DNA of 64,000 bases from Aristolochia californica (Eukaryota; Streptophyta; Magnoliopsida; Piperales; Aristolochiaceae): assembly GCA_029961685.1 (NCBI GenBank), contig JARWKL010000008.1:11999981-12063980 (forward strand), given 5' to 3'. This document shows positions 27,201 through 38,420 of the stretch, in pieces. A model generated the notes under the pieces. It did not search any database, had not been told where the DNA came from, and saw only the letters and a program-made list of their open reading frames with translations. Positions within the stretch are counted from its first letter, which is position 1. Every line of letters starts with the position of its first letter. The position numbers and the translations under genes were made by a program.

Positions 27201-28100
27201 ATATCCACCACATTTAAAACATGTTAGGATCAATTAGAAATCTCTTTCTTATAAAATTCCACCAAGCTATCTAGGGTTGTACTAGTGGAATTTCCCTAAC
27301 ATGAGAATTTTATTTTTTTCTACTCCTTGAAATTTTTGGATCATTAGCGCATTTGTGTCTTCAACATGTTTCTGGCATGCATATCCACCACATTTAAAAC
27401 ATGTTAGGATCAATTAGAAATCTCTTTCTTATAAAATTCCACCAAGCTATCTAGGGTTGTACTAGTGGAATTTCCCATACGTGGATAACTAAAGTTTGGT
27501 GTTCATTTTTAGTGCGTGAAAATAATTTTCTTCACTCACATTTATTATAGTTTTGAAATTCTTTTGCTTACGTAAACTCTAAAATTTTCATTTTTTTCTG
27601 ATCTATATTTGCCTCATCTTTTTATTTACGAGAAAACTGGGAGAGTGAAAAACTCAAATTTAAAAAAAAAAAAATTGAACATCCAAAATGGAAGTGCACA
27701 AATGCTGAGAGAGATAATTTCAAAAAGTATCTGTGATTTTTTAGGTCCGATTTCTTCAAAATAGGTAAAAAATGGGTTGTGTGGCTCTGCTAAATCTCCC
27801 ACCGCACGTTAACTTGAGAATTTTAATTTTTTCTACTCCTTGAAATTTTTGGATCATTAAGTCACTTGCATCTTCAACATGTTTCTGGCATGCATATCCT
27901 CCACATTTAAAACATGTTTGGGTCAATTAGAAATCTCTTTCTTGTAAAATTCAACCAAGCTTTATGGGGTTGTACTAGTGAAATTTCCCCAACGTGGATA
28001 AAAAAACTTGGGTGTTCATTTTTAGTGCGTGAAAATAATTTTCTTTACTCACATTTATTATAGTTTTCAAATTCTTTTGCATACGTAAACTCCAAAATTT
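24201..28100. repeat. Subfamily B block P2, related to 3.9-7.1 kb
   Basis: Monomer starts: 24383, 24892, 25402, 25917, 26423, 26933, 27624. The block pairs with P1: 24383 with 4071 (offset 20,312), then 25917, 26423 and 26933 with 4537, 5047 and 5557 (offset 21,376-21,380), then 27624 with 6578 (offset 21,046). Relative to P1 it therefore has two extra monomers near 24.9-25.9 kb. It has also lost one monomer and gained 180 bp near 27.1 kb. The monomer at 26933 begins like the one at 5557 (GACTCTATGATTTTTT, GTTCGC) and ends like the one at 6067 (TTTGTGTCTTCAAC, AACTAAAGTTTGG), so it is a hybrid. Confidence 0.75.
27117..27476. repeat. Exact 180-bp tandem duplication inside a monomer
   Basis: Bases 27,117-27,296 and 27,297-27,476 are identical, so the monomer starting at 26933 is 691 bp long. 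The unit runs from TAACATGAGAATTTT to GTGGAATTTCCC. The joint connects the TTTCCC of one copy to the TAAC of the next. In a normal monomer these are followed or preceded by CAACGTGG and CGTTAAC, so AAC is shared. Absence of any difference over 180 bp, in an array where adjacent copies differ at many sites, means that this event is recent, or that it is an assembly artefact. Confidence 0.92.
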
Positions 28101-30420
28101 CATTTTGTTGTGATCCATATTTGCCTTATCTTTTTGTTTACGAGAAAATTGGAAGAGAGAAAAACTCAAGTTTGAAAAAAAAAATTGAACATCCAAAATG
28201 GAAATAAAAAAATGCTGAGAGATATAATTCCAAAAAGTATCTGTGATTTTTTAGGTCCGCATTTTGTAAAATAGGCAAAAAGTGGGGTGTTTGGGCTCTG
28301 GCAAATATCCCCCCGCATGTTAACTAGATAATTTTATTTCTTTCCACTCCTTGAAATTTTTGGATCATTAGGTCATTTGCATATTCAACATGTTTCTGGC
28401 ATGCATATCCACCACATTTAAAACATGTTAGGATCAATCAAAAATCTCTTTCTTATAAAATTCCACCACGCTATCTGGGGTTGTACTATTGGAACTTCCC
28501 CAAAGCGGATAACAGAACTTTGGTGTTCATTTTTTGTGCGTGAAAATAATTTTCTTCATTCACATTTATTATAGTATTCTTATTCTTTTGCATACATGAA
28601 CTCTAAAATTTTCATTTAGTTGTGATCTATATTTTGCTTATCCTTTTGTTTACGAGAAAACTGGGAGAGAGAAAAATTCAAGTAAAAAAAAAAAAATTGA
28701 ACATCCAAAATGGAAATGAAAAAATGCTGAGAGAGATAATTCATAAAAGTATCTTTTTAATTTTTAGGTACGTATTTTGAAAAAAAGGCTTTGTTTGGCT
28801 CAAGTAAATATCCCACCGCACGTTGACTTAGAATTTTAATTTTTTCCACTCCATGAAATTTTTGGATCATTTGGTCATTTTCATCTTCAACATGTTTCTG
28901 GCATTGCTTGTCCACCACATTTAAAACATGTTAGGATCAATTAGAAATCTCTTTCTAAAAAATTCCACCAAGTTATCTAGGGTTGTACTAGTGGAATTTC
29001 CCGAACGTGGATAACAAAACTTTGGTGTTTATTTTTAGTGCGTGAAAATAATTCTCTTCACTCACATTTATTATAGTTTTCAAATTCTTTTGCATACATA
29101 AACTCTCAAATTTTCATTTTGTTGTGATCTATATTTGCCTTATCATTTTGTTTACGAAAAAATTGGGAGAGTGAAAAACTCAAGTTTGAAAATAAAAAAA
29201 TTGAACATCTAAAATTGAAATGCACAAATGCTGAGGGACATAATTCCAAAAAGTATCTTTGATTTTTTAGGTCCATTTTTTGTAAAATACGCAAAAAGTG
29301 GGTTGTTTGGCTCTGGTAAATATCCCACCGCACGTTAACTTGAGAATTTTAATTTTTTCTACTCGAAATTTTTGGATCATTAGGTCATTTGCATCTTCAA
29401 CATGTTCCTGGCATGCATATCCACCACATTTAAAACATATTAGGATCAATTAGAAATCTCTTTCTTATAAAATTTCACCAAGCTATCTGGGGTTGTACTA
29501 GTGCAATTTCCCCAACGTGGATAACAAAACTTTGGTGTTCATTTTTAGTGCATGAAAATAATTATGAATTATGAAAATAATTTTCTTCACTCACATTCTA
29601 TTTTTTCCTTATCTTTTTGTTTACGAGAAAACTGGGAGAGTGAAAAACTCAAGTTTGAAAAAAAAATTGAACATCCAAAATGGAAATGCACAAATGCTGA
29701 GAGAGAAAATTCCAAAAAGTACCTATGATTTTTTAGCTCCGCTTTTTGTAAAATAGGCAAAAAGTGGGTTGTTTGGCTCTTGTAAATATCCAACTGCACG
29801 TTAACTGGAGAATTTTAATTTTTTCTACTAATTGAAATTTTTGTATCATTTGGTCATTTGCATCTTCAACATCTTTCTAGCATGCCTATCCACCACATTT
29901 AAAACATGTTAGGATCAAATAGAAATATCTTTGTTATTAAATTTCACCATGCTATCTGGGGTTGTACTAGTGGAATTTCCCCAAAGTAGATAACAAAACT
30001 TTGGTGTTCATTTTTATTGTGTGAAAATAATTTTCGTCATTCACATTTATTAAATTTTTCAAATTCTTTTGCATACATAAACACTAAAATTTTCATTTCG
30101 TTGTGATATATATTTGCCTTATCTTTTTGTTTACGACAAAACTAGGAGAGTGAAAAACTCATGTTTGAAAAAAAAAATTGACATCCTAAATGGAAATGCA
30201 CAAATGCTGAGAGAGATAATTCCAAAAAGTATTTGCGATTTTTTAGGTCCGCTTTTTGTAAAATTGGCCAAAAGTGGGTTGTTTGGCTCTGGTAAATATC
30301 CCACCGCACGTTAACTTGAGAATTTCAATTTTTTCAACTCCCCTAAATTTTTGGATTATTAGGTCATTTGCTTCTTCAACATGTTTCTGGCGTGCATATC
30401 CACCACATTTAAAACATGTT
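28101..30420. repeat. Segmental copy S1, paired with 35.1-37.4 kb
   Basis: Monomer starts: 28136, 28648, 29150, 29619, 30129. It pairs with 35110, 35620, 36121, 36634 and 37129 at an offset of 6,971-7,015 bp (14 monomers). Shared private variants include TTCCACCACGCTATC, CCCCAAAGCGGATAAC, CATACATGAACTC, GGTCATTTTCATCTTC, TAAAATACG, TTTTTAGCTC with TACCTATG, CCAAAGTAGATAAC and ACATCCTAAATGG. Both copies also lack about 13 bp, so AAAGGC or TAGGC runs into TTTGTTTGGCTC (about 28,787 and 35,758). Confidence 0.85.
29565..29615. repeat. Compound indel scar in a monomer
   Basis: The monomer starting at 29150 is 469 bp long. At 29,554-29,580 the segment ATGAAAATAATT is partly repeated (ATTATGAATTATGAAAATAATT). 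At about 29,597-29,608 CACATT is followed by CTATTTTTTCCTTATC, skipping the usual segment with CATACATAAACTC and GTTGTGATC. The paired copy at 36121 is intact (513 bp), so the change followed the duplication. Confidence 0.75.
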
Positions 30421-33400
30421 AGGATCAATTAGAAATCTCTTTCTTATAAAATTTCACCAATCTATCTGGGGTTGTACTTGTGGAATTTCCCCAACGTGGA
30501 TACCAAAACTTTGGTGTGCATTTTTAGTGCTTGAAATAATTTTTTTCACTCACATTTATTATAGTTTTCAAATTCTTTTGCATACCAAAACTTTAAAATT
30601 TTCATTTTGTTGTAACCTATATTTGCCTTATCTTTTTGTTTACGAGCAAACACTGAGAGTGAAAAACTCAAGTTTAAAAAAAAAACAATTGAACATCCAA
30701 AATATAAATGCACAAATGGTGAGAGAGATAATTCCATAATGTATCTGTGATTTTTTAGGTTCGCTTGTTGAAAAATAGGCAAAAAGTGGGTTGTTTGTCT
30801 TAGGTAAATATCCCACTGCACGTAAACTTGAGAATTATAATTTTTTGTACTCCTTGAAATTTTTAGATCATTAAGTTATTTGCATCTTCAACATGTTTTT
30901 GGCATGCATATCCACCACATTTAAAACATGTTTGGATCAATTAGAAATCTTTTTCTTATAAAATTCCACCAAACTATCTGGGCTTGTACTAGTGGAATTT
31001 CCCCAACGTAGATAACAAAACGTTGGTGTTCAATTTCAGTGAGTGAAAATAAATTTCTTCACTCAAATTTATTATAACTTTCAAATTCTTTTGCATACAT
31101 AAACTTTAAAATATTAATTTTTTTAATCTATATTGGCCTTATCTTATTTTTTACCAGAAAACTGGAAGAGTGAAAAACTCTAAGTTTGAAAAAAAAAATT
31201 GAACATCCAAAATGGAAATGCACAAGTACTGAGAGAGATAATTCCAAAAAGTATGTTAGGTCATTTGCATTTTCAACATGTTTCTGATATGCATATCTAC
31301 CACATTTAAAACATGTTAGGATCAATTAGAAATCTCTTTCTTATAAAATTCCACCAAGCTATCTTGGGGTTGTACAAGTGGAATTTCCCCATCGTGGATA
31401 ACAAAACTTCAGTGTTCAATATTAGTGCATGAAAATAATTTTATTCACTCAGATTTATGATAGTTTTCAAATTCTTTTGCATACAAAACTCTAAAATTTT
31501 CATTTTCTTGTGATCTATATTTGCCTTATCTTTTTGTTTACGAGAAAACTGAGAGAGAGAAAAACTCATGTTTGGAAAAAAATATTGAACATCAGAAATG
31601 GAATTACACAAATGCTGAGAGAGACAATTCAAAAAAGTATCTGTGATTTTTAAGGTCTGCTTTTGGTAAAATAGCCAAAAATTTGGTTGTTTGGCTGTGG
31701 TAAATATCTCATCGCACGTTAACTTGAGAATTCTAATTTTTTCTGGTCCTTGAAATTTTTGGATCATTAGGTCATTTGCACTTTCACCATGTTTCGGGCA
31801 TGCATATCCACCACATTTAAAACATGTTAGGATCAATTAGAAATCTCTTTCATATAAAATTCCACCATGCTATCTTAGGTTGTACTAGTGGAATTCCCCC
31901 AATGTGAATAACAAAACTTTGGTGTTCATTTTTAGTGCGTGAAAATAATTTTCTTCACTCAAATTTATTATAGTTTTCAAATTCTTTTGCAAACTTAAAA
32001 TTTTAAATTTTCATTTTGTTGTGATCTATATGTGCCTTATCTTTTTGTTTACGAGAAAACTGGGAGAGTGAAAAACTCAAGTTTGAAAAAAAAATTGAAC
32101 ATCCAAAATGGAAATGCACAAATGCTGAGAGAGATAATATCAAAAAGTATCTGTGATTTTTTTGGTCCGGTTTTTGTAAAATAGGGACAAAGTGGGTTGT
32201 TTGGCTCTAGTAAATATTCCACCCCACGTTAACTTGAGAATTTTAATTTTTTCTACTCCTTGAAATTTTTGGATCATTAGGTCATTTGCATCTTCAACAT
32301 GTTTCTGGCATGCATATCCACCACATTTAAAATATGTTAGGATCAATTAAAAATCTCTTTCTTAAAAAATTCCACCAAGCTATTTGGGGTTGTACTAGTG
32401 CAATTTCCCCAACATGGATAACAAAACTTTGCTGTTCATTTTTAGTGCGTGAAAATAATTTTCTTCACTAGCTTTTATTATAGTTTTCAAATTCTTTTGC
32501 ACACATAAACTCTAAAATTTTCATTTTATTGTGATCTATATTTTCCTTATCTTTTTGTTTACGAGAAAACCGGGAGAGTGAAAAGCTCAAGTTTGAAAAA
32601 AAAAATTGAACATAAAAAATGGAAATGCACAAATGCTATGAGAGATAATTCCAAAAAGTATCAGTGATTTTTTAGGTCCGCTTTTTTTAAAATAGCCAAA
32701 AAGTGGGTTGTTTGGCTCTGGTAAATATCCCACCGCACGTAACTTCAAAATTTTAATATTTCTACTCCTAGAAATTTTTGGATCATTAGGTCATTTGCAT
32801 CTTAAACATTTTTCTGGCATGCCTATCCGCTACATTTAAAACATGTTAGGATCAATTAGAAATCTCTTCGTATAAAATTCCACCAACCTATCTTGGGTTG
32901 TACTAGTGGAATTTCCCAAAGTGGATAACAAAAGTTTGGTGTTCATTTTTAGTGCATTAAAATAATTTTCATCATTCACATTAATTATTGTTTTCAAATT
33001 CATTTGCATACATAAAATCTAAAATTTTCATTTTGTTGTGATCTATATTTGTCGTATCTTTTTGCTTACGAGAAAACTGGGAGAGTGAAAAATTCAAGTT
33101 TGAAAGAACAAAATTGAACATCCAAAATCGAAATGCACAAATGCTAAGAGAGATAATTCCAAAGTGTATCTGTGATTTTTTTAGTCCGTTTTTTGTAAAA
33201 TAGGCAAAAAGTGGGTTGTTTGGCTCTAGTAAATATCCCGTCGTACGTTAACTTGAGAATTTTAATTTTTTCTACTCCTCAAAATTTTTGGATCATTAGG
33301 TCATTTGCATCTTCAACATGTTTTTGGCATGCATATCCACCACATTTAAAACATGTTAGGATCAATTAGAAATCTCTTTCTTATAAAATTCCCCTAAGCC

Positions 33401-33575
33401 ATCAGAGGTTGTACAAGTGGAATTTCCCCAATGTGGATAACAAAACTTTGGTGTTCATTTTTAGTGAGTGAAAATATTTTTCTTCACTCACATTTATTAC
33501 AGTTTTCGTGTTCTTTTGCATACATAAACTCTAAAATTGTCGTTTTGTAGTGATCTATATTTGGCTTATCTTTTT
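30421..33575. repeat. Subfamily B block between S1 and R2
   Basis: Monomer starts: 30638, 31149, 31536, 32047, 32557, 33064. The block contains one strongly shortened monomer (31149, annotated separately). The monomer at 32557 resembles 25917 and 4537 (AACATTTTTCTGG, TCATCATTCAC). The one at 33064 resembles 26423 at its start (GAACAAAATTGAAC) and 5557 further on (AAGCCATC, CCCCAATGTGGATAAC). The rest is ordinary subfamily B satellite. Confidence 0.7.
31149..31535. repeat. Monomer with a 124-bp deletion (387 bp)
   Basis: AATTCCAAAAAGTAT at 31,240-31,254 is followed directly by GTTAGGTCATTTGC. The stretch normally running from CTGTGATTTTTTAGG through CACCGCACGTTAAC to TTTTTGGATC is absent. The missing length, 124 bp, and both end points match the segment that is duplicated at 3.67 kb. 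Confidence 0.88.
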
Positions 33576-35109
33576 GTTTACAAGAAAACCGGGAGAGTGA
33601 AAAACTCAACTTTGAAAAAAAATAATTGAACATCCAAAATTGAAATGCACAAATGTAGAGAGAGATAATTCCAAAAAGTACCTATGATTTTTTAGGTCCG
33701 CTTTTTGTTAAATAGGTAAAAAGTGGGTTGTTTGGCTCTGGTAAATATCCCACCGCACGTTAACCTGAGAATTTTAAGTTTTTCTACTCCTTGAAATTTT
33801 TGGATCATTAGGTCATTTGCATCTTCAACTTGTTTCTGGCTTGCATATCCACCACATTTAAAACTTGTTAGGATCATTTAGAAATCTCTTTCTTATAAAA
33901 TTCCACCAAGCTATCAGGGGTTGTACTAGTGAAATTTCACCAACGTGGATAATAAAACTTTGGTGTTGATTTTTAGTGCGTGAAAATAATTTTATTCACT
34001 CACATTTATTATAGTTTTCAAATTCTTTTGCATACATAAACTCTAAAATTTTCATTTTGTTGTGATCTGTGTTTGCCTTATCTTTTTGTTTATGAGAAAA
34101 CTGTGAGAGTGAAAAACTCAAGTTTGAAAAAGAAAAATTGAACATCTAAAACGCAAATGCACAAATGCTGAGAGAGATGATTCCATAAAGTATTTGTAAA
34201 TTTTTAGGTTCACTTTTTGTAAAATAGGCAAAATGGGGTTGTTTGGCCCTGGTAAATATCCCACCGCACGTTAACTTGAGAATTTTATTTTTTTCTACGC
34301 CTTGAAATTTTGGATCATTAGGTCATTTGCATCTTCAACATGTTTCTGGCATGCCTATCCACCACATTTAAAACATGTTAGGATCAATTAGAAATCTCTT
34401 TCTTATAAAATTCCACCAAGCTATCTGGGGTTGTACTAGTGGAATTTCCCCACGTGGATAACTAAAGTTTGGTGTTAACTTTTAGTGCGTGAAAATAATT
34501 TTCATCACTCACATTTATTATACTTTTCAAATTCTTTTTCATACATAAACTGTAAAATTTTCATTTTGTTGTTATCTATATTTGCCTTATCATTTTGTTT
34601 ACGACAAAACTGGGAGAGTAAAAAACTCAAGTTTGAAAATAAAAAAATTGATCATCCAAAATTGAAAAGCACAAATGCTAAGAGACATAATTCATAAAAG
34701 TATCTGTGATTTTTTAGGTCCGCTTTTTCTAAAATAGGAAAAAAGTGGGTTGTGTGGCTCTACTAAATATCTCTCCGCACGTTAACTTGAGAATTTTAAT
34801 TTTTTCTACTCCTTGAAATTTTTGGATAATTAGGTCACTTGCATCTTCAACATGTTTCTGGCATGCTTATCCACCACATTTAAAACATGTTAGGAACAAT
34901 TAGAAATCTCTTTCTTATAAAATTCCACCAATCTATCTGGGGTTGAACTAGTGGAATTTCCCTAACGTGGATAACAAAACTTTGGTGTTCATTTTTAGTG
35001 CGTGAAAATAATTTTCTTCACTGACATTTATTATAGTTTTCAAATTCTTTTGCATACATAAACTCTAAAATTTTTATTTTATTGTGATCTATATTTGCCT
35101 TATCATTAT
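33576..35109. repeat. Segmental copy R2 of 19.3-20.9 kb
   Basis: Monomer starts: 33576, 34088, 34597. The offset to the monomers at 19279, 19785 and 20296 is 14,297-14,303 bp, equal to 28 monomers. Diagnostic shared variants are TTTTAAGTTTTTCTACTCC, AACTGTGAGAGT, GAAAAAGAAAAATTG, AAATTTTTAGGTTC, AAATGGGGTTG, AACTAAAGTTTGGTGTTAA, AATTGATCATCC and ATAATTCATAAAAG. Confidence 0.8.
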
Positions 35110-37400
35110 GTTTACAAGAAAATTGAGAGAGAGAAAAACTCAAGTTTGAAAAAAAAAATTGAACATCCAAAATGAAAATGCACATATGCTGAGAAAGAAA
35201 TTCCAAAACGTATCAGTGATTTTTCATGTCCGCTTTTTGTAAAATAGGCAAAAAGTGGGTTTTTTGGCTCTGGTAAATATCCCACCGCACGTTAACTTGA
35301 GAATATTGATTTTTTCTACTCCTTGAAATTTTTGGATCATTAGGTCATTTGCATCTTCAACATGTTTCTGGCATGCCTATCCACCACCTTTAAAACATGT
35401 TAGGATCAATTAGAAATCTCTTTCTTATAAAATTCCACCACGCTATCTGGGGTTGTACTATTGGAATTTCCCCAAAGCGGATAACAAAACTTTGGTGTTC
35501 ATTTTTAGTCCGTGAAAATAATTTTCTTCATTCACATTTATTATAGTATTCAAATGCTTTTGCATACATGAACTCTAAAATTTTCATTTTTTTGTGATAT
35601 ATTTTTTCCTTATCTTTTTGTTTACAAGAAAACTGGGAGAGAGAAAAACTCAAGTTTGAAAAAAAAAATTTAACTTCCAAAATGGAAATGAACAAATTCT
35701 GGGAGATATAATTCCAAAAAGTATCTTTTATTTTTTAGGTCCGCATTTTGAAAAATAGGCTTTGTTTGGCTCTGGTAAATATCCCACCGCACGTTAACTT
35801 AGAATTTAAATTTTTTCCACTCCATGAAATATTTGGATCATTTGGTCATTTTCATCTTCAACATATTTCTGGCATGCATATCTACCACATTTAAAACATG
35901 TTTGGATCAATTAGAAATATCCTTCTTATAAAATTCCACCAAGCTATCTCGGGTTGTACTAGTGGTATTTCCCCAACGTGGATAACAAAACTTTGGTGTT
36001 TATTTTTAGTGCGTGAAAATAATTCTCTTCACTCACATTTATTACAGTTTCCAAATTCTTTTGCATACATAAACTCTAAAGTTTTCATTTTGTTGTGATC
36101 TATATTTGCCTTATCATTTTGTTTACGACAAAACTGGGAGAGTGAAAAACTCAAGTTTGAAAATAAAAAAATTGAACATCTAAAATTGAAATGCACATAT
36201 GCTGAGAGATATAATTTGAAAAAGTATCTGTGATTTTTTACGTCCATTTTTTGTAAAATACGTAAAAAGTGGGTTGTTTGGCTCTGGTAAATATCCCACC
36301 GCAAGTTAACTTGAGAATTTTAATTTTTTCTACTCCTTGAAATTTTTGGATCATTAGGTCATTTGCATCTTCAACATGTTTTTGGCTTGCATATCCACCA
36401 CATTTAAAACATGTTAGGACCAATTAGAAATCTCTTTCTTATAAAATTCCACCAAGCTATCTGGGTTTGTACAAGTGCAATTTCCCCAACATGGATAGAA
36501 CAACTTTGGAGTTCATTTTTGGTGCATGAAAATAATTTTCTTCACTCACTTTTATAATAGTTTTCAAATTCTTTTGCATACATAAACTCTAAAATTTTCA
36601 TTTTGTTGTGATCTATATTTTCCTTATTTTTTTGTTTACGAGAAAACTGGGAGAGTGAAAAACTCAAGTTTGAAAAAAAAAAATTGAACATCCAAAATGG
36701 AAATGCACAAATGCTGAGAGAGATAATTCCAAAAAGTACCTATGATTTTTTAGCTCAGCTTTTTGTGAAATAGCCAAAAAGTGTGTTGTTTGGCTATGGG
36801 AAATATCCAACCGCACATTAACTTGAGAATTTTAATTTTTTCTACTACTTGAAATTTTTGTATCATTAGGTCATTTGCATCTTAAACATCTTTTTGATAT
36901 AAAACATTTTAGGATCAATTAGATATCTCTTTGTTATTAAATTCCACCATGCTAACTGGGGTTGTACTAGTGGAATTTCCTCAAAGTAGATAACAAAACT
37001 TTGGTGTTCATTTTTAGAGTGTGAAAATAATTTTCATCATTCACATTTATTAAAGTTTTCAAATTCTTTTGCATCCATAAACTCTAAAATTTTCATTTCG
37101 TTGTGATCTATATTTGCCTGATCTTTTTGTTTACGAGAAAACAAGGAGAGAAAAAAACTCAAGTTTGAAAAAAAAAATTAACATCCTAAATGGAAATGCC
37201 CAATTGCTGAGAGAGATAATTCCAAAACGTATCTGTGATTTTTTAGGTCCGCTTTTTTTAAAATAGGGAAAAAATGTGTTGTTTGGCTCTGGTAAATATC
37301 CCACCGCACGTTAACTTGAGAATTTTAATCTTTTCAACTCGAATTTTTTTATTATTAGGTCATTTGTATCTTCAACATGTTTCTGGCATGCATATCCACA
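35110..37400. repeat. Segmental copy S2, paired with 28.1-30.4 kb
   Basis: Monomer starts: 35110, 35620, 36121, 36634, 37129. Shared variants are listed under S1. Private change: the monomer at 36634 is 495 bp long because about 17 bp are missing at about 36,897, where CTTTTTGATA runs into TAAAACATTTTAGG and the usual GCATGCATATCC is lost. Confidence 0.82.
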
Positions 37401-38420
37401 ATATTTAAAACATGTTTGGATCAATTAGAAATCTATTTCTTATAAAATTCCACCCAGCTATCTTGAGGTTGTACTAGTGGAATTTCCCCATTGTGGATAA
37501 CAAAAGTTTTTTGTTCATTTTTAGTGCGTGAAAATAATTTTCTTCACCCACATTTATTAAAGTTTTCAAATTCTTTTGCATACATAAACTCTAAAATTTT
37601 CATTTTGTTGTGATCTATATTTGTCTTATCTTTTTGTTTACGAGAAAACAGGTAGAGTGAAAAACTCAAGTTTGAACTAAAAAATTGAACATCCAAAATG
37701 GAAATGCACAAATGCTGAGAGAGATAATACCAGAAAGTATATGTGATTTTTTAGGTCCGCTTTTCGTAAAATAGGAAAAAGTGGGTTGTTTGGCCATGGA
37801 AAATATCCCACCGCACGTTAGCTAGAGAATTTTTATTTTTTCTACTCGAAATTTTAGGTTCATTACGTCATTTGCATCTTCAACATGTTTCTGGCATGTA
37901 TATCCACCATATTTAAAACATGTTAGGATCAATTAGAAATCTCTTTCTTATAAAATTCCACCAAGCTATCTGGTGTTGAACTAGTGGAATTTCCCCAACG
38001 TGGATAACAAATCATTGGTGTTCATTTTTAGTGCGTAAAAATAATTTTCTTCACTCACATTTATTATCATTTTCAAATTCTTTTGCATTCATAAACTCTA
38101 AAATTTTTATTTTGTTGTGATTTATATTTGCCTTATCTTTTTGTTTACGAGAAAACTGGGAGAGTGAAAAACTCAAGTTTGAAAAAAAAGATTGAACATC
38201 CAAAATGGAAATACACAAATGCTGAGAGAGATAATTCCAAAAAGTATCTGTGATTTTTTTTGTCCGCTTTTTTTAAAATAGGCCAAAAGTGGGTTGTTTG
38301 GCTCTTGTTTATATCCCACCGCACATTAACTTAAGAATTTTAAATTTTTCTACTCCCCTAAATTTTTGGATCATTAGGTCATTTGCATCTTCAACGTGTA
38401 GAGGCATGCATATCCACAAC
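37401..38420. repeat. Segmental copy of 22.1-23.1 kb
   Basis: Monomer starts: 37636, 38143. From about 37,430 the sequence stops following S1 and instead follows 22,140 onward (offset 15,290-15,292 bp, 30 monomers). Shared variants are CCCCATTGTGGATAAC with TTTTTTGTTC, TTTGAACTAAAAAATTG, GATAATACCA, TTTGGCC with GGAAAATATCCC, GGCATGTATATCC, TTATTATCATTTTC and CTCCCCTAAATTT. At about 38.48-38.56 kb (GTACTTGTGG, AGTGCTTGAAATAATTTT) it resembles 30.47-30.54 kb. Confidence 0.78.

Noticed and set aside
31441..31836. The longest reading frame, 131 codons on the minus strand
   Set aside because: It is two satellite frames joined by indels in one monomer; nothing in it resembles a known protein, and the neighbouring monomers do not keep it open.
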